Shown one piece after another: positions 1-10,012 of a stretch of 64,000 nucleotides of DNA; position 1 is the stretch's first letter; every line of letters starts with the position of its first letter. The stretch is from assembly GCA_946894095.1 (NCBI GenBank), contig OX335642.1, positions 22,641,021-22,705,020 of the forward strand, read 5' to 3'. Below the pieces are notes generated by a model. The model was not told where the DNA came from, searched no databases, and saw only the letters and a list, made by a program, of their open reading frames with translations. Made by a program: the position numbers and the translations under genes. This DNA comes from Incurvaria masculella. Its lineage: Eukaryota; Arthropoda; Insecta; Lepidoptera; Incurvariidae.

Positions 1-310
1 ACGATTCTACATACATATCACATTCGTTAAAAAAAACGGCGAGCTTGTTTTTCACGAAAAAGTATACATGCCCAATTATTTATTTAATTCGAATATTGAT
101 TTTTATTTTTGGGAGGTGGCGTAACGTTGATCTTCGTAACTAGGGGACTCTTAAGAGCTACATTGCGGAACAATAAATTAATTTAATAGAGATACGAGTA
201 CATTTTTCCGGCATTAAGTTGTACCTTTTGCCCGAGTTTTTTTTGAGTGCAATAAACTTATATAAATAAAAATAAATATTTTTTTATGAACACCTTAAAA
301 TTTAATTTCA

Positions 311-605
311 GTTTTTTTATGTGACGACATGGATGCCTAATACAACACCCACTGTCATGATATTAGCGAAAAACACCGCATTCCCGAAGGAATAAAGGAA
401 AGTGCAATGCCAGGACCTTACTTGTTAAATGTTGTGGTCCGACACTTAACGGGATGGAGAACACAGATATTGTTTTATTACCGTTTCGACCATATTTTTA
501 TATAGTGCGATGGTACCTACCCGGGCGTGCTTTACCCTAGTAAGGAGAAGGGGACCTGCAGTTTTACTTGGAACAGCTAGCATTCGTAACGAAATGCACT
601 TTTCC
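311..605 (-). repeat. SINE, tRNA-type body, head missing
   Basis: The tail is ATGTGACGACATGGATGCC, followed by ATTCCCGAAGGAAT, CCTACCCGGGCG and GAACAGCTAGCATTCG. It ends before the Pol III head. Confidence 0.75.
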
Positions 606-2159
606 ATATCAATTTATCAACAACTCCACATGTTTTACATTTCTGTATGTTACGAATACTTTTAAAAAGTTGTCTATTTAGATTAAACCTGTAGGTATAA
701 CTATTTTCAAGTCATTAGGGATATTCGTTCGGACTATGTCGTGGTAGGATTTCAGGAGTTCAAAGGGGACTCGAGTAGCGAACAGGGAAGTACAAGAGTA
801 GTAATAGTTACGAATGCAGCGAAGCCATCAGTTTATTCCTTTCTTTTACTCCATTAGATTATTTTCATTTATATGTAACGTGTATATATATGTATGTATA
901 ATAATTTAAGTATGAAAACGTTTATAATATTTTTAAATTATGCTATTCTGTTTACAAATTTGTCAATTAGTTAATATATCTCTCCATTACTTTCATTTAC
1001 TACTTTTCGTGCTTTCATATCCAATAGAATTCCTTTTTGTATTAAGCGTTCATTTTTCCCCGGTTTTGTTTAATGCGAGCAAATCAATTATAATGTTATT
1101 ACATATCATTTTGTTTCTAAAATCGAGTTAATTTCCACGGACGAAGAACAACCGACAAGAAACTATGCCAGGAGTCAAAATACAAATACATTTTTATTGT
1201 GGTGGCTAAACTTTCCTTTTTACCTACAGAAAAAAAAAGAATGGTTTGAGAGCAACCTCACCCATAAAGTATGAATAATTTACTTTGTGAGATTCTGACT
1301 AAAACATAGAATCAGAAATATAAATGATAAAATATGCTTAGTAGAATTCAGTTCAGAACGAGCCCTCGTCGTTATTGATTCGAAATTAGTGCAATTCAAA
1401 ATGTAGTGTATTGGTAATTTCACATACTAAGTTATCATAGAAATAATAATATAATAAAATAGGATATTTTTGGTACCCAGTCAGTAGGTGGACGAATTCA
1501 GCACTAAATGGAGTCTTGTGAATTTCTTACGTTTTCTTACGTCTCCTTGGAACTAGAGAACATCAGAAGTGAGGGAATTCATAAGCGAACACATTCGCCG
1601 GCGCTGCCGCCATTGTATGTAAAAGGACTGCGTCGCCCCATACAGGTTAGTTTCCGTTGCGACTGCCGTCCTTCCATGTTCGCTGAATTTCAGGAGTGCA
1701 GAGGGTGCTCGAGGGGCTGAGGGAGGGGGTGGCATTTTTCAGGCTTTTCACCGGCGCTGCGGCAATTATACCAAGATTCTGAGCCTGAAATATGCGACAC
1801 TGTAGCCTGAGGGCGCACTTTACAGGACTTTCGTGGATTTTTGGAATGTATTTATGTAAAATTTTAGAATGTTTAGATATAAATATAACGATCTACTAAA
1901 GGCTGTGACTATGATATGATTTTGGACTCTAGTTATTAATATTAAATTATTTAAATAAGAGGCAAAAGAATATGAAGCGAAATAATCTTTATCATTTTTA
2001 AATTATGATTATATAAACAAAATGTACATAACTATATTTCAGGGTAAGTATACAATTAAATATAAATGCATATATAAAATCAATTATATTCTGAGTTATA
2101 TTTATACGATGATAAAGTTAACTAACCACGAAAATATTAAAAAAAACATCAACATATAT
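606..2159. other. No gene seen
   Basis: AT-rich. GCCGGCGCTGCCGCCATTGT at 1597 and CACCGGCGCTGCGGCAATTA at 1749 are a pair of related short GC-rich repeats. The short open frames around them show no coding character. Confidence 0.5.
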
Positions 2160-2301
2160 ATTTTTCATGTAACTGGACATGGGTAGCTAATAAGAACTGT
2201 CATGATATTACCACCTAGTAAGTAAGGAACCTATGGACCTCATGGAGGTGAACCTCCACGAAGGACCTACAGTAAAGTCAAATCCGAGCCACGGCCAGTG
2301 C
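2160..2301 (-). repeat. SINE, 5S-type, internally deleted fragment
   Basis: The tail CATGTAACTGGACATGGGTA is followed after a deletion by CACCTAGTAAGTAAGGAACC and GAGCCACGGCCAG, the junction typical of the 5S-head subfamily. Confidence 0.6.
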
Positions 2302-2434
2302 CTGTGGGAAAGATTTATTTTTTTACGGTAAGCGCGGCATATGGCGTGCGCCAGGACTTAAAGGTGCCCGACGATGCCCATGGGTTTTCGAACATTCAGG
2401 GGGGCTGCGAAAACCATGCCGGCCAGCCAGGTGC

Positions 2435-2530
2435 TTCTTCATACCACGTTTGAAGGACCCAGGTCGTAATTTGGGGGAAATACCTCGAAGGGAGTTCATT
2501 CAATTATTTACAGATAAAGGATCTAGAGGA
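2435..2530 (-). mobile_element. RT tail remnant
   Basis: The minus strand reads MNSLRGISPKLRPGSFKRGMK with a KKHLAG follow-on, the NSLP..xFP...SFKxxVKKHL signature of Jockey-like C-termini. It shares the CTAGAGGATCGG block with the remnant at 27.4 kb. Confidence 0.45.
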
Positions 2531-2637
2531 TCGGTGGGTTCTTATTTTTCGAATGTTGACTGTGAATTTGTGAATTTTCTCCCTCTTCCGCGTTGACCAA
2601 GTGCGTTGAATAGGTGCTTAATGAAAATGTGACTTAC

Positions 2638-2773
2638 CAACTACAACCATGTCGGCTGCCTTGATGTCAGTGTGAAACAACGGAGCGTCCGCCGACACCT
2701 CGCACTGGTACTCTCCTGTCAGTGACTTGTCAACCTCCGTGAGTACTGCGCGATGTGCATCTGACGACGCCAC
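2638..2773 (-). CDS. Beaten path (Beat) family Ig protein, internal exon (second half of Ig domain)
   Basis: This 136-base exon encodes 45 codons plus one base. It holds the C-terminal half of an immunoglobulin domain, with the motif GEYQCEVSADAPLFHT, which includes the second Ig cysteine and the block that I know as diagnostic of Beat proteins. These are secreted or membrane-attached cell-surface proteins that act in motor-axon guidance and synaptic partner choice, and bind Side-family receptors in flies. The exon is bounded by an acceptor (GTCCGACAG, cut before 2773) and a strong donor (GTAAGT, 2637-2632). It starts in phase 0, which matches the end of the exon at 7257, so the two join without shift into one Ig domain. 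The second Ig domain and the C-terminus should lie to the left. I see no such exon in bases 1-2637, so it is probably outside the window. Which Beat paralogue this is cannot be decided from one domain. Confidence 0.85.
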
Positions 2774-2967
2774 CTGTCGGACACCAAGCACACTGTGCGA
2801 AAAGTCGAAAGTTACATGTTCTTGGTAGTATTGTATTGACTGGCTAAAAAATCGATCAATTACAATAATCGCTCCGAACAAAAGCATCTCTATTTTTGTT
2901 TCCTTTGCTAATCAAAACAGTTTCACAATTCGTGAGAACCACTTATATTATTTTGATGTTTTTATAT

Positions 2968-3047
2968 TTAGCTGGACATTAACAGCTTATACCGTACCCA
3001 CTGACATGATATTAACTTAATACACCGCATTCACGAAGAAACTGGAT
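2968..3047 (-). repeat. SINE tail fragment
   Basis: TTAGCTGGACATTAACAGC, CTGACATGATATTAAC and CGCATTCACGAAGAAAC match the 3' end of the SINE in minus orientation. Confidence 0.6.
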
Positions 3048-3076
3048 GGTAACATATTTTTAGGGAATGTAATATG

Positions 3077-3236
3077 TAAGCGGCAATGAAAATTGTCCGC
3101 GTTTTCTATCTAGTTCCATGTAGCCACACAATATAAGTATGGTCCTAGCATAGCACCTAATTCCTAAATGGCGCATTCAGCTAATGTCATGACAGTTTAG
3201 GTGTGGTATTACCCATTCGTATCTAGTTACGTAACA
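3077..3236 (+). repeat. SINE 3' half
   Basis: AAGCGGCAATGAAAATTGTC, GGTCCTAGCATAGCACCTAA and TAGTTACGTAAC are in plus orientation, 30 bases from the inverted fragment at 2968-3047. Confidence 0.7.
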
Positions 3237-4257
3237 TAATAATCAGATATTAACGCGTAATTTATAGTAACGAAACACAAGTTGCAAGTAAGATTTTTTT
3301 TTCATTATTTTAAGACATAACCAATTAAGAGATGGTATTCAATTTGTTTTTAATATTTTAAAAGCTTAGCTATAATATGTTTTGTACCTACATCCTCTAC
3401 TGTGCGACTTAATTAAGAGTAGAAATTATGAAGGAACATTATGTCAGGCTATAACTCAGTGGTCGAGAATTTAGGGACTTAAAAGCCATCATTTCAATAT
3501 TCATTCAGCTTTTCTGCCTAAAAATACATCGCTGCCTTCAGCAATTAGGAGTAACTCCATGAAAAGATGTCGGTTTTGTGGCTCAGGGGCTATGAACGAA
3601 TCTTTCTTCCAGGTTCGATTCACTGTGAAGAGAATCACTCCGTTTCTTCACGGAAACAGAAGCCAAACATTATATCTTCACACATATATTAATATGTATG
3701 TATGCGTGTCCAGGGTTCGCCCGGTAACAATAAAACATTACGTATGATAATTAAAATTATTATTTTTATTTATTATTATTATAACATTACATATTATTTC
3801 ATTGTTATTATTATTATTTAAAATAACTTTACGTAATTTCTATTCTAAAAAAGGATTTTTATAGATTGATGAAAGTGAAATAATATACAAATTAATATTA
3901 AAATTAAATTTTTTGGGGCTTTTATTTCTCAAATCAGGTAAAAAAACATCTACATTTAAAAAAAAACTTTGCACTGTCAATAATAGCGTCAGATATTTAC
4001 CGTTATAAATTTAAAATATAGCTCGACCATCAATATAGCTTTCAAGTGTCTAAATTTCCAAACGAATTGTAGTTATTTAATAACGATCAATTATTATAGT
4101 TCATAGTTGAACCAAGTTATAATCATACCAGCTTCGACTGGTCGTTAACCAATCAAATCATAATACCAGTCAAATTTCAATTATTTTAATCGACGTGAGA
4201 ATATTGATTAATTTAAAAACGTAGACTGATAAAATGGCGTCCGTTGCATATCAGACA

Positions 4258-4501
4258 TCAGGGGCATACCATGGTAAAGTAACTAGTCGGGTGAACAGGC
4301 AAGTGGTGATTAAATCTAACATTTGGTTACGTTTCGGACCATGCTGATAGGTACATTTTCGTTCACTTGACCGAATAACAGTCATTTGAGAGATAGCATG
4401 GGTCGAAAGGCAACTAAACCACAGAATATGACTAAACGTCAGCTTGAATCACTCACTTTCCGGTTCACTCGGCGATTTACTTTACCATGATATCACCTTG
4501 A
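4258..4501. mobile_element. Non-autonomous TIR element, about 244 bp
   Basis: The left arm (CATACCATGGTAAAGTAACT, GTCGGGTGAACAGGCAAGTG) and the right arm complement (GATATCATGGTAAAGTAAAT, CGCCGAGTGAACCGGAAAGT) match imperfectly over about 45 bases. It lies inside the Beat intron. No target duplication is clear. Confidence 0.6.
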
Positions 4502-6170
4502 GTCACTACTTGATATGGCTGCCTTTGTTGCCATAGCAACGCCTTTTTTTAAGTCTGGAGCATTGCAAAGGAGATGTGCAACCGGAGCTCCAGTGACTTT
4601 TTTGGTGTAACAGAAATGTAATCGATAGTGTTCGAAACCATCGATAAATATTTTTAATGATTAGAATTTTCAAATATTTCAACTTTTATTATAACTCCAG
4701 CTAATATAATTCGTAAAGTAGAGCCATCTGTTATCAGATATTTCAACAATTAACGATTATAGAAATGTTTGTCATTTCTTACTATAATGATTTTTTTCAA
4801 TTAGGTATATTGTGACACTACCCGTACCATTATATTTATTTTGGGTAAAATATACACAATATATTTTACCCAAAGTTATAATCCAATGCGCACCGCCATC
4901 TATTGCATAATAGTGATATGTTGTGCTTGTTTTCTCGAATTGCACGTTTCTCTCGAATAACCACTTTTTATGCTCTTTGGATAGTTGACCGCATATCTTT
5001 TATTGCAAAAATTCGAATTTGTATATGGCGAAAGCTAGACAAAGCCGTCAATAAAACAATATCAGTATTTTGCGCCGAGACACTAAGTTGTTTCCGTAAG
5101 TTTTTCCCAACTCTTGCAATACACACAACACTGCGTATTCTGGAGGCAAAATTAGCACATTATTATTTAATATTATTTTTTCTCTAATCTCAAATAAATG
5201 TCTCAGCTTACATACTATTTCATGTGACTTCGATACGAAGTGCTTGCACTGGCAATGTGCTTATTTTATCCTTCCGAATAACTCTCTAAGGTGGTGTGCC
5301 CACCCAAATTATCTAGAAAATCTAATAATAACCTGCAACCGATTATAATATAAAAAAAACTGGAACTTGATGCGGCGCGAACCGCGATCCTTTGGTTTAG
5401 GAAGCGACGCCTAGCGCACTGCACTAAACAAGACTCTTGTTTTAAGTGCGAAAATCGTAATCACTTCAATAAATGCATCACTGAGACTTTAGATGCATCT
5501 GCTGACGTTTCTATGAGTTTACAGTGTGTGAAATGTATCAATTCGGATTAAACTTAGTCAAAACTATTTAACTATGGTATTTCGATCCAAAAACACTTAA
5601 ATTAGTGACGATTTTCTAACCCATACAAACTTTGCGATGTCCTTTCGTTTCATGACGTTCCCCATCCTAAACGTCACATTCAAAGGACATATTTATGTAA
5701 ATAAGCTCCGCTTCAAAACAACCTGGACAATTTTCGACACAACACTGAACGCTCTCTGCACTACTAAGTCAAGCTGTTGTATGCAATGGCGTATAAGCTT
5801 GTAGGATTTCGGACGTTGAGTTATTCCCTGGAAACGCTCCATTCTTGATCCCCGACTGAGTAAATATCGCTGTGGAATGTAAATTTATGAAGTCCTTCGT
5901 AATACGCTTACGGGAATGTAATTTCTTCATTATGTCCATTGGATTGCTTTAATTGGAGGGGAGTTTCGACCGCAGAAAGAGCAAATTAGCTTTGGTCTTG
6001 TGTAAACTTGCCAATAGACTTCGTTATAAAAACGCTGAAATTTTCAGAGGACTGATCACTTGAATATATTTGCTGTGGCGTCGTACGTTGTATGTTGTTT
6101 ATGTATTTGTTTACAATATAATGATTGTATAATTAATGTAGCCAGAACGAGCGTAAATAATTTATATTTA

Positions 6171-6406
6171 TTTAACTGGAAATGAATGGATAATACCAAA
6201 TTTGTACCTACTGTCATGATCTAACCCCGACACATCGCTTACCTGAAGGAATTAAGGTTCCATTCCAGGACCTTGCCATGAATTCTGCACGGATACATTT
6301 AACTGGAGGGAAAACACCGACGATGCCAAATTGGCCATCTTTGTTTCAACACGATGGTACATGATCTTACACCTTGTACCTCTTAAGTAGTTAATGGGAA
6401 CTACAG
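6171..6406 (-). repeat. SINE, 3' half
   Basis: TTTAACTGGAAATGAATGGA, ACCTGAAGGAATTAAGG and CAACACGATGGTAC are on the plus strand. The head is lost. It lies next to an inverted copy at 6431-6702. Confidence 0.7.
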
Positions 6407-6430
6407 ACTAATACAACTGACTAATACAAT

Positions 6431-6702
6431 TGGGCCTACTACATTTCTTCCTGTGCATGTCGTAAGAGATGACTAAGGGATTAGGCGTTCGTGGTTTTGA
6501 TTCCACGTTAAACTACTACTCACTAAGTGGTAGGGTTAACCCGCCCAGGATGCATTAAATGAACGATGGTCAAAGTGGCAATGAAAATTGTCAATATTTT
6601 CTCATCCAGTTCAATGTCTTTGCAATAAAAGTAAGGTCTTGGCATGGCAGACATGATAGTAGGTGTGGTTTAAACCTTACATGTCAATTCACATAAAAAA
6701 TA
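6431..6702 (+). repeat. SINE with a third type of head
   Basis: It starts GGGCCTACTACATTTCTTCC, then GTCGTAAGAGATGACTAAGG and GTGGTTTTGATTCCAC, and joins the shared body at GGTAGGGTTAACCCGCCC. The tail is CATGTCAATTCACATAAAAA. The GTCGTAAGAG...GACTAAGGGAT block is a SINE head I know as widespread in moth genomes. Confidence 0.75.
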
Positions 6703-7024
6703 AACATAAGATATGGGTTCCGTACTATCGAGTACCTGCATTTTCAACTGAAATGTAAATTTTCAACTACGCCTAAGAATGGCAAACGAGCTTAACCTGG
6801 TATTCGAACCTGCAGGCTTCGACACAATCTAAAGGGTAAACCCTACATTACGGTCCATATATCGCGTACCGAGGGATATATCACGTTATCCTTTTTAATA
6901 AACGATTTTAGTTTTATGATTCTAGATCAACCGTAATTGCCCTATAGGCTTGGATTTATTTGTGACTGTCAAAATACATATGCGGCATAATAATTGGCGT
7001 CATATTTCGATCATGTTAACTTAG

Positions 7025-7190
7025 AAGCTTGATTTTTTAATGAACTCGAAGGATGATATTCTTTTCAAGTTAATACTTCCACAAAACGTCCAGAGAAAAT
7101 GGATCTTGACAGGCAGATAGTCCGATGGACAACCAATTGATCCTTTAAGGGCTCCTTTTAAGGAACGGAACCCTAAAAAGGTAGATTGAC
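7025..7190 (-). repeat. Dispersed repeat of Lepidoptera type (another family)
   Basis: The minus strand reads TTTTTAGGGTTCCGTTCCTT, then AAGGATCAATTGGTTGTCCA, CTGCCTGTCAAGATCCATTT and GAAAAGAATATCATCCTTCG. A shorter relative is at 20275-20350. Confidence 0.55.
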
Positions 7191-7256
7191 ATTTTAGAGA
7201 AACATATATATCAGTGACTCTAATTCGTCTTAACCTTAAAACAAGAGCGTACTCAC

Positions 7257-7465
7257 GTCTACTTTAATCCCGTTGACAGGAAACACCTTGGTGGCCGGAG
7301 ACTCCTTGGGCACGTACCGGTAGAACTCGACCATGCCCCGGTACCATCGGATGGAGTAGAGCTGGGCGCCCTCCAGGTCGTACGAGCAGGACAGCACTGC
7401 AGTCTCGCCGTCGAGGACTGCCCTCGGAACGTGGATCTGGACGGACTTCAGACTGTTGACCACAC
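7257..7465 (-). CDS. Beaten path (Beat) family Ig protein, internal exon (first half of Ig domain)
   Basis: This 209-base exon begins with two bases of a split codon and then has 69 full codons. It encodes the first half of the Beat Ig domain: a beta-strand region with the first Ig cysteine in VLSCSYDLEG, then the core tryptophan in SIRWYRG, then EFYRYVPKESPATKVF, which matches the Beat pattern of Y-K/R-G followed by EFYRY-P-KE-P. The acceptor is TTGTTCTTTGTTCTAG (just above 7465) and the donor is GTGAGT (7256-7251). Splicing to 2773 gives IKVD followed by VASSDAHR, as expected for the family. The preceding exon, with the signal peptide, must end one base into a codon. I could not find it, and first introns in this family are often very long. 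Codons are GC-rich at third positions compared with the AT-rich surroundings. Confidence 0.87.
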
Positions 7466-7734
7466 CTAGAACAAAGAACAAGTTGGGATGCTCACTCGAC
7501 TCACGAATCCAGTGTGTTTGTTTGACACGACGGCGATGTCTTCTGTATGGAATGGCATTTTGACAAACCCCATGACGGAAACATTGGAGTTATCATTGAC
7601 CTTGGTCTGCCAGTGCTACGACAGATCGAATTGTACTTCCGATAGGAAGTGGTGGGGTTGAGGAGAGAGACAATTTTGAAAGCCTTTACGAGAAGGTCTT
7701 GTTTAGTGAGTTTATTGGGAATCAGCGACAATGA

Positions 7735-8000
7735 GAGCCATATTACTAAGCCTCCGCTGTCCGTCCGTCTATCCATCCGTCCGTCCGTCCGTCCGTCTTA
7801 AACCGTAATGGGTAGGCAGCTGAAAATTTCACAGAGTGTGTATTTATTTTCCTGATATAGCAACCAATAGGTAAAATTAAAAACTAATAGAAATTGACGT
7901 ACAAAAAACTTGTCTTTTTGTGTTAAATATAATACATCGATATGGAACCCTTCGTGTACGCGACCGACTCGCACTTATAGACGGTTTTTTATATAGGGGT
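7735..8000 (+). repeat. Dispersed repeat of Lepidoptera type, with (GTCC)n
   Basis: ATTACTAAGCCTCCGCTGTC, a (CCGT)n tract at 7758-7797, CTGAAAATTTCACAGAGTGT, GGAACCCTTCGTGTACGCGA and CGACTCGCACTTATAGACGG occur in this order. They repeat at 54072-54320 with the same order of blocks. No coding potential. Confidence 0.65.
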
Positions 8001-8195
8001 GCACAAAAAATAACTGGTCCGCCATCTTTGTAAGTCCGCCATATTGGATTAAGAATAAAGACTCTTAGATAACTATGAATTGTCATCCAAATTAAACGTG
8101 TATGCAAATTTTTTGCTCAATCTGTTGAGAATGACTAGTTCAAAATTCATTTGCAAGATTTGAACCATGCATACGAACTTAAACGGCAAGTTTAA

Positions 8196-8735
8196 GGTGG
8201 CCCATCCCGCTCAACTCCCCATACAAACGGGGAAAGAAGATCACGCACATGTTACTTGTCAGAGATCCCAAATTTTGCTCATAATAGCTTTATTTGATCG
8301 AACTAGATGTCTGATGACCGTTGGCATTGTAAAATTGTGTTTGGTTTCTAAGTTATAAGGTCCGAAAGTTCGGATTTTTCGCGCGTTTTATACAATAACT
8401 TTGGAGGTAGATTACGCAATGATAAATTAAGAATATTTTAAAAAGATTAGTCATCAGACATAACTTATTTAATCAAGATTTATAATCTATGGTTTTTGTT
8501 AGAGATTTGACTACAGCGGTCGTGGTTTACTTTTAGCGATAAGTCGTTTTGTAATTAAATTTTTCGTAAATCTTACCAAATCATACACTATGCACATTGT
8601 CTTTTTTGTGGACATGTTGCATCTTCCTCATCACGGAGCCTGTTATTTTCTTTGAAACAGAGAAGGTCCCAGAGCGCAACAGCACGGTTTTGTACCGTGC
8701 CCGCGATTGAGTTAGTGCCGCCGGGTTGGGCCACC
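8196..8735. mobile_element. Non-autonomous DNA transposon with TTAA target site, 540 bp
   Basis: The ends are GGTGGCCCATCCCGC at 8196 and GCCGGGTTGGGCCACC ending 8735, matching as 15-base inverted repeats with one or two differences. TTAA flanks both sides (8192-8195 and 8736-8739). TTAA duplication is typical of the piggyBac superfamily, but the end does not begin with the usual CCC, so the family is uncertain. There is no transposase frame. Confidence 0.7.
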
Positions 8736-8739
8736 TTAA

Positions 8740-9756
8740 TATAAGCTTGTAAAAAAGAATAATATAGAATAATATATCCTCGGGTGTAATGTCTCACTAG
8801 TCTGACGTATCCTCGCATCAGGCATTCATAAATCACGGTTCGTCTGTCCGGACAGGCGCAGGCGGCCTAGGTGGAGGGGAATAGTCTAGATTGTATTGTG
8901 CGATCGACTCGACAAAATATGAGTCTTGGATAACTCTGCAGGGACGTCGTTCGTTTGATAAATTGGAGTTCTTCTGGATAGACCTGAGGAGAAATGTGCG
9001 TTATATGCTAAAAATACATGGAAAACAATGAATTCTTCGATTTAACCGAATTCGTGCACACACAGCGTGGTCAATACCTGCGAATATTATAAATATGAAA
9101 GTGTGTTCGTTTATGTATTAGTCTGATAAATAAAATATAATATATTTATTACACAATGCATAACAATAAATGTAAAACAAATTAACTAGGACAATTTGAA
9201 ATTTTTCACGTCATATATTTTTCGAAATAAACTGAAAACTATGCTTTTCGCGCGTAAAATGTGGCTGAACGGTAATGTGTATCAGACACAGATACTTTTA
9301 CTGGCATAGAGAAACAGCTGAAGTCCTCCCTACAATCTGCTTTTATATTTATAGTCAATATTTTAAAGGGCTTGGTTACACGAAGTGAACATGCCAGCTC
9401 GGTCCTGTTAGGATTTAGCTATAACTTAGGTCTAATACAACTTAAGCTTATCTACTCAAAACTATGCTAAGAAAATGATAAATTCTAATTGCCTTTTCCG
9501 AAGCTGGCATACCTAAAATCATCTGATAGTTACCGACAATAAAATTATACCTTTACAAAATTACATTGCATTGCTACCCAACAAGGTGTGGCCCGTTCTA
9601 GGGTTAGCAATTATTTGATAATATATATTTAATAGCTGTAAGCACAGATTACCAGATGTAAGCACAGGTGTGATGAGAGACATGCTATTAAGTCTACATA
9701 TGAGTACAGTGCTTGTATATCCTATATATATATATATCCTAATCGTTAAATGTTAT
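8740..9756. other. No gene seen
   Basis: AT-rich sequence between the TTAA element and the retrotransposon, with an (AT)n tract at 9722-9737. Confidence 0.5.
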
Positions 9757-10012
9757 TAAAATGTTTTTTTTTTTTACATAAGCCGTAAATACGGGTAGTA
9801 CTAGGTTTTATTTATATCTACGTATAATATTTTGTTGTATAATAAATACATAATTGCATATCTATTAAAAATAAGTAATAAATATAGTGTATATAAATAG
9901 TGTATAATATATATACTATATATGTTTAGGTTTATATGTGTGAGTATATTTTGTGTAGTTGTGTGTTATAGTGGGTGAAGGGAAATTTTATTCTTCTTTA
10001 GGCGTGTAGTAC

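Larger units (their letters stand above)
2774..7256 (-). other. Intron of the Beat gene (4.5 kb, filled with repeats)
   Basis: This intron is defined by the donor GTGAGT below 7257 and the acceptor CAG above 2773, and it is phase 0. It contains SINE copies at 2968-3047, 3077-3236, 6171-6406 and 6431-6702, a terminal-inverted-repeat element at 4258-4501, and part of a Lepidoptera-type dispersed repeat near 7040-7190. The remaining sequence is AT-rich with TTATTA runs at 3755-3830. I see no coding exon inside it. Confidence 0.7.

Noticed and set aside
4903..5187. 94-residue open frame
   Set aside because: No motif, no coding-like composition, AT-rich; long by chance in this sequence.
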